From positions 7,316,001-7,380,000 of the forward strand of contig NZ_QUMQ01000001.1 of assembly GCF_003387075.1 (NCBI RefSeq): a DNA stretch of 64,000 nucleotides, read 5' to 3'. The translations under genes were made by a program, and so were the position numbers. Positions 42,213 to 50,181 of this stretch are shown here, in pieces. Within the stretch, counting starts at the first letter, position 1, and every line of letters starts with the position of its first letter. Under the pieces are notes generated by a model. It searched no databases and was not told where the DNA came from. It saw nothing but the letters and a program-made list of their open reading frames with translations. Origin of the DNA: Asanoa ferruginea (GTDB lineage Bacteria; Actinomycetota; Actinomycetes; Mycobacteriales; Micromonosporaceae).

Positions 42213-42299
42213 CCAGGCCCGGTTTGCGGGGCCGCCTCGCCCACAGCCAGGCGTTGTTGACGACGCCCGCGGCTTTGGCGCGGCAGCCCGACAGGCAGC

Positions 42300-42445
42300 C
42301 GGTCTTCGACCGTGTCCCGGATCCGCTCGGTGACCTCGCCGAGCGAATCGGGCCAGCGGACGCTGATCGCCATGTCGACGTTGACCACCGACGCGTCGAT
42401 CTGCACGTTGACCTTGGGTGGAGCGGCGAGGTCGGACGCGCGGAT
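42300..42445 (-). pseudogene. Possible fragment of an Asp23/Gls24-type protein gene
   Basis: On the minus strand the frame reads PKVNVQIDASVVNVDMAISV then RWPDSLGEVTERIRDTVEDRL. This pattern (beta strand, then a helix with spaced Val/Ile and Arg) resembles the core of small Asp23 proteins of actinobacteria. No start codon or C-terminal LTGxxVxEVDV strand is found in the same frame. It fills most of the 360-base gap before the SARP gene. The call is tentative. Confidence 0.35.
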
Positions 42446-42572
42446 GCCCAGGTGGCCGGCTCTGGATCTCTCCAGCCTCACCCAACTAGCTCTATTTCTC
42501 CCTGACCCTCTTGCTGGGCCGTGTGGTGCGCCTCGGCGCGCGCACCACACGGGCGAGCCATTGTGGAGCCGC

Positions 42573-45557
42573 TCAGACCCCAACCTGTTTGAAGATCCGC
42601 AGCGCCTGCTCTCGATGGTCAGCGGCAGCGCCTGGATCGGTGTTGGCGACGAGGTCGGCGAGTCCCGCCAACGCCCGGGCCTCTTCCACCGGGATGCGCA
42701 TCTCGAGTGCCATGGCCAGCGCCTGGCGGTGCTGGGAGAGGGCGGCCTCGACGTCGCCTGCCATCCGCAGGGTGACGCCATGGCTATTACGGATGAGGCA
42801 CTCGTGGATACGTTCGCCGCCATGCTGCGCGGCGGCAAGGGCATCGAGGTGACGATCCAACGCAGGGTCGTGCCGGCCCCGCATCCGGTCGAGCACAGCG
42901 AGATTGTTGAGCACAACTGACTCGCCAACGGCGGCACCGACGCTTCGCTTCATGTCGATCGAACGGTTCAGATGATGCTCGGCGTCCGTGAGGCGACCCA
43001 TCGCCAGGAACGTGGCGCCCAGGTGGGCGTGGGCCACCGTTGTCGTATAGGGCTGGCCGAGCCGCCGAAGGATGTCCAAGCCCTTTTGGTTCCAGTCGAG
43101 TGCCTCGTCCAAGCGGCCCAGTGTCGTGCAAATCTCGCCCAGCATCGTGTATCCGAATCCGACACCGACCTCATCGCCGACTTCGGCCCGCAGCTGGTTG
43201 CTGCGGTGCAGTAGATCCATCGCCTCCGGGTACCGGCCGAGCCAATGGACGACGCCGGCGAGCAGGTATTGCGTGTTCGCCTCTCTGGGTCTGTTCCCGT
43301 TCTCGATGTTGTAGGCAAGAACCGCCCGGAGGTGGTCCTCGGCCTCGACGAGCCGACCGACCTGGTTGTAGCCGGACGCTAGATAGTTGCGGGTCACCGC
43401 CGCACCGCGACGGTTCCGGGAACGCTGAGCACAGCGCAGCGCGATAACGTGCGTCCTGATCAGATCGTCGATATGGCCGACTTCGAAGACGTAGCGCCAC
43501 AGTGCCCGGGTGAGCTTCCACGCATGTTCGTCGAGGGCGAACTCCTGTGCCGCGGAGATGCTCGCGACGAGGTTGGCCCTCTCCTCGTTGAACCATTGTC
43601 GCGCGCCCGCGGCGTCGAGAGGCCCCACCATGTGTCGCGGCGCTGGGCCGAGGTCGTAGTCGAACGACACCACTTCCAGGGGCGTGCTGGCGGCGACGGC
43701 AGTGTGCAGGTAGCAGTCGAGCAGCCGCTCGATTGCGCCGCGGGATTCATCGGGCGTCTCCCGCGTCCGCAACAGTCCTTGGGCGTACGCCCGCATCAGG
43801 TCATGCAGCTGGTATCGCCCGGCCGTAGGCTCGTGGAGCAGGTGGGAGTCAACCAGTTCGTCGAGAAGGCTGGCGGCCTGGTCGAGATCAAGGTCGGCAA
43901 GGGCTGCGGCGGCGTGGACGTCGAGTTGGGTGCCAGGGTGCAGGGCGAGGAGCCGGAACATCCTCTGCTCGGAATCGCCGACCTGATCGTAAGACAGCGC
44001 GAACGCGGCAGGCAGGCTGCGCCCCTCGGCGGTGAGCGCGACAGGCGCGGGACGCGCCGAGCGCAGCCTCGCCACGAGATCACCGACTGTCCATGCCGGA
44101 CGGTGCGCAAGTCGTGCTGCCGCCAAGCGGATAGCCAAGGCCAGCTGGCCGCAGAGGCGCGTGACCTCAGCCGCACCTTCAGGGTCAGCGGCGATGCGAT
44201 CCCCGACGATCCGCCGCTGGAGGTCGAAGGACTCCTCCGTGGTGAGCACATCCAGCGACAGCGGCTGCGCGCCATCCAGTCCGACCAAGCGTCTCCGACT
44301 GGTGATCAGGGTCAGGCAGCCGTCGACGCCCGGGAGCACGGGATCGACCTGTTCGCTAGTCGCGACGTTGTCGAGCAGCAGCAAGACCCTGCGGCCGGCT
44401 AGCTCGCGGCGCCACCGCGCGACCCGGGCGGGCAACCCCTCCGGAAGGTGCTCCCCTTGCACCCCGATCTGACGGAGCAACACATCCAGCGCCGTCGCCG
44501 GCTCCAGCGGCGCTTGGTCGCTGTGTCCGCGCAGGTCAAGGTAAAGGTGGGCGTCGGGGTAACGGTCGCCGATTAGGTGGCCGGCGTGCACGGCCAGGGC
44601 AGTCTTGCCTACGCCCGCCATCCCGTCGATCGCAAGAACCACCGACGGCGCGGAGCCTACTAACGCAGGGCCTGGAATCGCACTGATCAGGTGACCCAAT
44701 GGCTCATCCCGACCAACAAAGTCAACCAGATCGCGGGGCAGTTGACGCGCACCAACGCGGACGGCGGCCGGCTTGGCGAGCCGCCGCGATAGTACGGCCG
44801 GAGTCGTTGTCGGCGGATTGGCTAACAAGGGGTCGTTCTGGAGCACCCGCAGATGCAGATTCGCCAGCTCCGGCCCGGGATCGACACCGAACTCGGACCG
44901 CAGCCGCTCCCGGCTGACGTGGTAACAGGTCAACGCGTCGATCTGCCGCCCCGCCCGGTAGAGCGCCGTCATCAGCAGACAGACGAACCTCTCCCGCGTC
45001 GGGTGGCGCTCCACCAGATCGACGAGGTCGACGGCCGCGAGTTCGTACTGACCTTCGGCGAGCCAGGCCTCGGCCAACGACTCGATCGCAGTCAGCCTCA
45101 ACTCCTCAATGCCGGCCCCGACGCGGCGACGCAAGTGGTCATCGGCCACGTCAGACATCAACGGACCCCGCCACAATCTCAGCGCATCGGCCAGCGCCTC
45201 GGCTCGTGACGCGGCCTCAGTCAGTTGCCGGGCGCGGTCGATCATTGCCACGAAACGATGCAGATCGACGTGCCTCGGGTCCACGTCGACCAGGTAGCCG
45301 CCCCCGTTGGCCAACAGCCCAACGCCACTGGGCCGCAGGATCGACCGAAGCCGGCTGATGTGGGTATACATCACCGTGCGCGCCGAACGTGGTGGGTCGC
45401 CGTCCCAAACAAGATCTAAGAGGCGCTCGGTCGCGATCGGACGCTGCGCCTCCAGCAACAACAACCCTAGGAGCCGGCGTTCGTGACGCCGACCCAGCTT
45501 GACCGGTTGGTCACCAAACCGCGCCTCGACCGAACCCAGCACGAGGAAATCCAACAC
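42573..45557 (-). CDS. SARP/AfsR-type regulator with BTAD, NB-ARC and TPR domains
   Basis: A 994-residue regulator. A winged-helix DNA-binding domain (VLGSVEARFGDQPVKLG, VWDGDPPRSARTVMYTHISRL) is followed by a bacterial transcriptional activation domain (about 95-245). An NB-ARC ATPase comes next (about 300-560), with the P-loop IDGMAGVGKTALAVH and RVLLLLDNVA. TPR repeats fill the C-terminal 350 residues. The GTG at 45557 is preferred because GGAGG sits six bases upstream; an ATG at 45569 is the alternative. It is divergent from a small secreted protein, with SARP-like direct repeats between them. Confidence 0.92.
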   Translation of the reverse strand: MLDFLVLGSVEARFGDQPVKLGRRHERRLLGLLLLEAQRPIATERLLDLVWDGDPPRSARTVMYTHISRLRSILRPSGVGLLANGGGYLVDVDPRHVDLHRFVAMIDRARQLTEAASRAEALADALRLWRGPLMSDVADDHLRRRVGAGIEELRLTAIESLAEAWLAEGQYELAAVDLVDLVERHPTRERFVCLLMTALYRAGRQIDALTCYHVSRERLRSEFGVDPGPELANLHLRVLQNDPLLANPPTTTPAVLSRRLAKPAAVRVGARQLPRDLVDFVGRDEPLGHLISAIPGPALVGSAPSVVLAIDGMAGVGKTALAVHAGHLIGDRYPDAHLYLDLRGHSDQAPLEPATALDVLLRQIGVQGEHLPEGLPARVARWRRELAGRRVLLLLDNVATSEQVDPVLPGVDGCLTLITSRRRLVGLDGAQPLSLDVLTTEESFDLQRRIVGDRIAADPEGAAEVTRLCGQLALAIRLAAARLAHRPAWTVGDLVARLRSARPAPVALTAEGRSLPAAFALSYDQVGDSEQRMFRLLALHPGTQLDVHAAAALADLDLDQAASLLDELVDSHLLHEPTAGRYQLHDLMRAYAQGLLRTRETPDESRGAIERLLDCYLHTAVAASTPLEVVSFDYDLGPAPRHMVGPLDAAGARQWFNEERANLVASISAAQEFALDEHAWKLTRALWRYVFEVGHIDDLIRTHVIALRCAQRSRNRRGAAVTRNYLASGYNQVGRLVEAEDHLRAVLAYNIENGNRPREANTQYLLAGVVHWLGRYPEAMDLLHRSNQLRAEVGDEVGVGFGYTMLGEICTTLGRLDEALDWNQKGLDILRRLGQPYTTTVAHAHLGATFLAMGRLTDAEHHLNRSIDMKRSVGAAVGESVVLNNLAVLDRMRGRHDPALDRHLDALAAAQHGGERIHECLIRNSHGVTLRMAGDVEAALSQHRQALAMALEMRIPVEEARALAGLADLVANTDPGAAADHREQALRIFKQVGV

Positions 45558-45731
45558 AACGTCCTCCATCCGCGGACGGGCGGGCTGTCTCCACGTGAAG
45601 CCGGCGTCAGGACATCGGCACCGGCGAGCGCACAGCGTACCCACGCAACAGCAGATCGGTTGGTCCCGTCGCTCTGGAAGCGCAGTCCCAGAACTGATAG
45701 CCATCGATCGCGGCGAGCGTCGGTATTAGGT

Positions 45732-45771
45732 GTTAAGAAAACGTCAAGTAGGTCACCCTATGGTTCACGCA
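45732..45771 (+). promoter_or_regulatory. Candidate SARP binding site: heptamers at 11-base spacing
   Basis: GTTAAGA (45732), GTCAAGT (45743), CACCCTA (45754) and TCACGCA (45765) start at exact 11-base intervals, one helical turn. SARP regulators bind such direct heptamer repeats near -35 regions. The first two units are closely alike; the last two are weaker. The site lies between the SARP gene and the small secreted-protein gene at 45873. Confidence 0.45.
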
Positions 45772-45872
45772 GGTTCCCTGTTCGACCTCCAACCCTCGAT
45801 TGGGGGTGACGGTGCCGGCGCAAAACGATCCTGCCGACTGGAACAGGGTCGAGCTTCAGTAGAGGAGGGCAA

Positions 45873-46196
45873 TTGACAATCAGGAAGCGAATCGCGGCGC
45901 TGACAATGACAGCCGTGGTCGCACTCGGTTCAGTCTTTGTGGTCGCAAGTCCTGCGAGCGCAGCACCGCCGACCTGCACCTCGAGCCCGGTGAACGACAA
46001 CGCCTACTTCTTCAGCTGCTACAACAGCACGGTAGGCGGCGTGTGGCTTCAGATCACATGCGCCAACTTCGTCACCAACCGCAATCGGACCGTCCGCTAC
46101 GAACACAGGCCAATCGGGTGGCCTTGGTCGCTCGGCAAGACACTGTATTGCTCCAACCTCGAATACGCTGACAGCCCCCACTGGGGCGCGCTCTAA
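45873..46196 (+). CDS. Small secreted cysteine-containing protein
   Basis: A 107-residue protein. A TTG start is set by GAGGAGGG four bases upstream. The signal peptide (ALTMTAVVALGSVFVVA, cleavage near ASA-APPT) leaves a mature part of about 77 residues with four Cys (PTCTS, FSCYN, ITCAN, LYCSN), likely two disulfides, and several Trp/Tyr. I do not recognise a family; small secreted inhibitors or signals have this size. It is divergent from the SARP regulator, which may control it. Confidence 0.75.
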   Translation: MTIRKRIAALTMTAVVALGSVFVVASPASAAPPTCTSSPVNDNAYFFSCYNSTVGGVWLQITCANFVTNRNRTVRYEHRPIGWPWSLGKTLYCSNLEYADSPHWGAL

Positions 46197-46457
46197 CTCC
46201 CGCCGAGGCGGATAGCCTCTGCTCCGATCCGTGGACGGAGGCTACCTGTCCATAGTGATAACCATTAGGACCGAACATCCGCCCGCCGCCGGCCCGAGAC
46301 GATCTGCCGCACGGGTCGGCCGCGCCGCCGACGAGGAACGTTCGATCTCGAAACTCGGACGGGCGGGCCGGCGGGCCTTCTGTCCGTCGCACCGCTGACC
46401 GATGAAGAACCGAAACGGCCCCTCCCGCTAGGGAGGGGCTCGCGGTGTTCACGAGAG

Positions 46458-47265
46458 ATGGGGATGCGCTTCTTCCCAGCTGTCCAGGACCTCCGCGACG
46501 AGGTGGTCCTGGCCACCAAATTCGGCTTCGACCTAGCCGTCCAGCCGCTCGGTGACGGCTTCGACAGCTGCCCCCAGAATTTCCGCAAGGTCGCCGAGAA
46601 CAGCCGGCGCTACCTGCGGACCGACCACATCGACCTCTTCTACCAGTACATCTCCGACCCCAAACGTTCCTGTCGAGGACGTCGGGGCGCAGTCGGTGAA
46701 CTGATCACCGAGGGCAAGGTCAGGTACTTCGGCCTGAGCAACGTCTGCCCGCAGTACATCCGCCGCGCCCACGACGTCACCTCTGCCTCCGCTCTCCAGT
46801 GCGGGTACTGCCTCTTCGAGCGCGACGTGGAGGAGAAGGTCCTCCCCGTCCTGCGGGAGCTCGGTATAGGCCTGGTGCGCTACTCCCCTCTCGGCCGAGG
46901 CTTCCTGACCGGTGTGGTCAAGCCCGCCAGCGAATACCCCGCGGACGACCTGCGCAGCTGAGACGAGCGCTGGCAGAGCGAGAACTACACCTAGAACCTC
47001 CGCGCCACCGAGCAGCTCAAAGAGCGCGGCGCGGGCGAAGGGCATCACCACCGCTCAACTCGCCCTGGCCTGGCTCCTCGCGCAGGAGCAGGACCTCGTG
47101 CCCGTCCCCGGCACCCGCGGCGCCAAGCGTCTCGGGGAGAACGGCGACGCGGTCGGCGTCCAGCTCACCTACGCCGACCTGGCCCGCATCACCGAGACCC
47201 TTCCCCACGGCTCGGCCTGCGGCCGCTACCCGGTCGAGATGCTGTTCGAATTCATCACCGACTGA
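46458..47265 (+). pseudogene. Aldo/keto reductase gene, truncated and interrupted
   Basis: The frame starts abruptly at DLRDEVVLATKFGFDL, lacking about 70 N-terminal residues (the first strand and NADPH-barrel start). It continues through YLRTDHIDLFYQ, GKVRYFGLSN and RYSPLGRGFLTG. It meets TGA at 46959-46961 and TAG at 46992-46994 within the expected DERWQSENYT context. It then shifts frame near 47030 into KGITTAQLALAWLLAQEQD and VPVPGTRGAKRLGEN, ending at 47265. Several independent lesions show it is non-functional. Confidence 0.85.
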
Positions 47266-47329
47266 TCCCGCATCGCAGCGCGCGGACCTCGTCGACGGTT
47301 TGTGGATGACATCGCCAAGATCCGCTCGA

Positions 47330-48085
47330 TCAGTATCCGAATCCGGCGTTTCCTCCGCCGGTCACGCCGTTGATGCTTGGCTTTCCGACGGTGAAGACCA
47401 GGAGGTCGATGTGGTCGCTGAGACCGTGGATCGTTCCGGCCCGAACGTGCCGTGCGGCCTCAACTTCTACCGGGGTCGCGTAGTAGAGAAACTCGTCGCG
47501 ATCCCAAGCGCCGATGATCGCGACGATGTGCAGCGCACAGGTCATCCCCGCCGCACGGACGGCAGGCAGGATCTCGTCCAGGTGATCAGCGAATGTCGGT
47601 CCCGGCCGACCTGGTAGGGCGGCGCGGACGGCGGCAACGGCGCAGGTGTTGGCGTTCAGGATGAGCTGGCATGCGCCAATGCGGTCGGCGATGCTAGCCG
47701 GTGTTGCGACTGCGGACGGTGTCGACCAGCCCAGGAAGACAAGGCTGGCGTCTACGGCGATCTCGGCTGCTGCGCTGGGATCGTTGATGGACAAGTACAT
47801 CCGCGACTCGCTGCCGCTGACTTCCTCAAGGTTCGGGTCGCTGTCGAAGTCGACGATCACGTCGCCGCGGCGGGTGTACACGTGGACGAGGCGCTGCGCC
47901 AAGCGTGACGCGAGCCCACTGCGGGGCGGGGCGGAGCAGGCGTGGTCGCGGTCGTCTAGCCGCCAGACGGCGATCGCTGGGGCGTCGCCGAGGAGAACAG
48001 CTTCGTCGTCGTGCTGTCGCGCGTCTTGCATGGATGGATCGGTGCACGCTGCGCCGTTCGGCGTGGGATCGGGAAGAGTAGTCAT
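47330..48085 (-). CDS. Hypothetical protein, possibly methyltransferase-like
   Basis: A 251-residue soluble protein from MTTLPDPTPN. The segment LAQRLVHVYTRRGDVIVDFD resembles the SAM-binding stretch of DNA N4/N6 methylases (L-I-x-L-Y-T-x-P-G-D-x-V-x-D-P). However, the Asp-Pro-Phe and the catalytic (N/D)PP(Y/W) are absent. It ends with HIDLLVFTVGKPSINGVTGG. Proteins of this type occur near actinobacterial integrative elements, and it may mark the outer part of the element that follows. Function is unknown. Confidence 0.55.
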   Translation of the reverse strand: MTTLPDPTPNGAACTDPSMQDARQHDDEAVLLGDAPAIAVWRLDDRDHACSAPPRSGLASRLAQRLVHVYTRRGDVIVDFDSDPNLEEVSGSESRMYLSINDPSAAAEIAVDASLVFLGWSTPSAVATPASIADRIGACQLILNANTCAVAAVRAALPGRPGPTFADHLDEILPAVRAAGMTCALHIVAIIGAWDRDEFLYYATPVEVEAARHVRAGTIHGLSDHIDLLVFTVGKPSINGVTGGGNAGFGY

Positions 48086-48675
48086 CTGCGGGTGGCTCCC
48101 GCACTGACCGGCCGTGCTCGCATGAACAAAGGGCTGCGCCGTTACGGCCGGGAGCAACGCCGCCGGTGGAAGGTCACGCAACGGCGCCCAACGGCGTCTC
48201 GGTTCAACCCAACAGTCGGAAGTGTTGGCCGGAAGCTGAAGACACCTTGTTGGCTAGCCAGGCGCGCGCGTCTTGTGGCACCAGTGGCCTTTGGACCATT
48301 CGACTGGCAACCAGGTTCGCCGATCCCGGCCTTTCAGAAGTTGATGACGGCGGCGTGAGGTACTCACCCGTTGAGTTGGCCAGCGACTTCAGCGCCCGCC
48401 CGCGTTCGGTCGGCGGCCTTGACGCCCGACGACGGCGCGGCCATACGAGCCTATGGCCAACAGCGGCCAACAGCGCCGCGAACTGCGTTGTTGGGTTGCC
48501 TGGCGTGTTCCTCATGGCCGCAGCGTCTGCGTTGACGGTAGGCCGGCATCCCACCTGAGCAGGCACAACAGACTGCCCCTGCGATCTGCGTCATCGTGGG
48601 CTGTCCGGTTGGCGTGGGCCGATAGAGGTCTCGAACCGCCGTCGCGGCGGTGCCTGAGCGCCTCGCGAGGATGCC
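48086..48675. other. Intergenic region with scattered CCAACAG motifs
   Basis: About 590 bases without a convincing gene. It holds CAACCCAACAG (48205-48215), two CCAACAGC direct repeats ten bases apart (48457-48464 and 48467-48474) and a nearby reverse form GTTGTTGGG (48487-48495). The same motif recurs in the next gene and near 58.4 kb. The region may belong to the left part of the mobile element. Confidence 0.5.
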
Positions 48676-49716
48676 ATGTCAGCTCGATCCTGGCCGTCGT
48701 CACCTCTGGCCGCGGCCTACCGTGCTTTTACCCTGCTGGTCCAGCCACCGACTCCTATCGGATTCGACGGCCGCGGATTCGAGGGCCTACCCGACGAAAT
48801 CCTGCCGTTGGAGCGGCTTCGCGGGCTGCTGCTCAGCCCGCAGACCAGCGTCGAGGTCCGCGACGCGGTGTGGCGGGAGCTGGTCATCCGCGCCCGCCGG
48901 GATGGCCCGTCCTGGGTCGTGGCCGCGGTAGGCATCGCCATGCCCGGCCTGCGGCACGTTGCGGGCCTGCTGGCGACCGGCTCGCGTGGGGACACGCGGG
49001 ACCTGGACGCCGAACTGCTGACAGGGTTTCTCGAGCGACTCATGACCATCGACCTGCAGCCGCCCCGGGTGGTCGGGCGGCTCATCGACGCCGGCCTGCG
49101 CGCCGCTCGAAAGGCCCGGGACGCCGACTCCGACGCGCAGCTGGTCCACACCGACGCGGCCGGGCCGATCGCCCCGATTCATCCGTGGGACCACCCGGAC
49201 CTGGTCCTCGCGCGTGCGGTCGCCGCGGGCGTCATCGACGCGGACGAGGCGAACCTGATCGCCGCGACGCGGTTGGAGCACCACACGCTCACGGTGGCGG
49301 CGGCACGCATTGGCATCAGCGCCAGCCTGGCCTCGTCGTGGCGGCTGAAAGCCGAACACCGGCTGTTGGAGGCCATCCGCGACGGCGACCTCGCACACGT
49401 GCCGCTGCGGCCCCGACGACCCCGCAGCACCCGCGCGACCCAACAACGGGTCTCCGCGACCCAACAGCGCTTCGCCTCCATCGAACAGCGCACAACCGTT
49501 TCCCAACAGCAAGTCGCTGGCCCCAACAGCGCGACCCAACACCGAGCCGCCACTGCGGGCGCGACCCAACAGCAAACGCCTGTTGGGTCGCTGTCGGGTA
49601 TCGCCGTGGCAGCGGACGCGGTGTTGGCCACCCAACAGCGGGCCTTCGTGGGCAAGACATCGGACCGGGCAACGGCCGGTGTCGGCGCCCCGGGGATCGA
49701 GGCGCGGCCGGCCTGA
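48676..49716 (+). CDS. Sigma-70-like HTH protein with Thr/Gln-rich tail
   Basis: A 346-residue protein. Residues 40-170 are helical (RDAVWRELVIRARRDGPSW) and resemble sigma region 2-type sequences of actinobacterial mobile elements. Near 190-240 a region-4-like HTH follows (ADEANLIAATRLEHHTL, AARIGISASLASSWRLKAEHRLLEAI). The last 90 residues are low-complexity ATQQR/Gln-Gln repeats that are encoded by the CCCAACAGC DNA repeats, so the tail may be a by-product of DNA sites. It heads the conjugation gene cluster and may control its transcription. Confidence 0.7.
   Translation: MSARSWPSSPLAAAYRAFTLLVQPPTPIGFDGRGFEGLPDEILPLERLRGLLLSPQTSVEVRDAVWRELVIRARRDGPSWVVAAVGIAMPGLRHVAGLLATGSRGDTRDLDAELLTGFLERLMTIDLQPPRVVGRLIDAGLRAARKARDADSDAQLVHTDAAGPIAPIHPWDHPDLVLARAVAAGVIDADEANLIAATRLEHHTLTVAAARIGISASLASSWRLKAEHRLLEAIRDGDLAHVPLRPRRPRSTRATQQRVSATQQRFASIEQRTTVSQQQVAGPNSATQHRAATAGATQQQTPVGSLSGIAVAADAVLATQQRAFVGKTSDRATAGVGAPGIEARPA
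49435..49639. repeat. Iteron-like cluster of GCGACCCAACAGC motifs
   Basis: About eight copies of CCCAACA(G/A/C) lie within 205 bases. The clearest are GCGACCCAAC at 49435, 49456, 49531 and 49561, CCCAACAGC at 49502, 49522 and 49631, and one reverse copy. Copies at 49561-49572 and 49580-49591 form a perfect 12-bp inverted repeat around 7 bases. The unit spacing is irregular. Replication or transfer proteins of mobile elements bind such repeats; the binding protein here is unknown. Confidence 0.7.
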
Positions 49717-49841
49717 GTGGCCGTGTTCGCACCCGATCACCTTCGGCTGGAAGGAGCGATGCTCCCACGGCCCCGCCCCGGTCTCCGGCGGCGCACCTCA
49801 ACCCCGATCGAGCCCCGTACGCGGGGCTGGAGGTGTCCATC

Positions 49842-50180
49842 ATGTTCCGCCGAAACCTCTACCGGTTCATCACGGTCACAGCTGTAGTTGCCGTGGCCGT
49901 GGCAGGCTCCGCGCCGGCACACGCCGCCGCGCCGCAGATCCTGGCCGCGTACACGCTGCCCGTGATCATCGGGAACATCACGTCGTGGGCCGTCGGGCTG
50001 CTGGTCGGTGTCGCAACCCTGTTCCTCACCATCGGCGGGCTGCGCCGCATGGCCGCCGGTGGCGACCCCACCGAGATCGAGAAGTCAAACTCCGCGTTCA
50101 AGAACGCCCTCATCGGCTACGCCCTGGCGATCCTCGCGCCGATCCTGCTCGGTATCGTGCAGGGCTGGATCGGCGGCTGA
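49842..50180 (+). CDS. Small pilin-like (VirB2/TrbC-type) membrane protein
   Basis: A 112-residue protein. The signal peptide (FITVTAVVAVAVAGSAPAHA) is followed by two hydrophobic segments (WAVGLLVGVATLFLTIGGL and ALIGYALAILAPILLGIVQG), with a conserved-looking GGDPTEIEKSN loop between them. This layout matches VirB2-like subunits of Gram-positive type IV secretion systems. The ATG at 49842 has GGAGG eight bases upstream. The next gene starts one base after its stop. Confidence 0.75.
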   Translation: MFRRNLYRFITVTAVVAVAVAGSAPAHAAAPQILAAYTLPVIIGNITSWAVGLLVGVATLFLTIGGLRRMAAGGDPTEIEKSNSAFKNALIGYALAILAPILLGIVQGWIGG

Positions 50181-50181
50181 C

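Noticed and set aside
49400-49716. A CRISPR array at the repeated CCCAACAGC motifs
   Set aside because: Units are about 9-13 bases with irregular spacing and one inverted copy, and lie inside an open reading frame. CRISPR repeats are longer, regular and in one direction.
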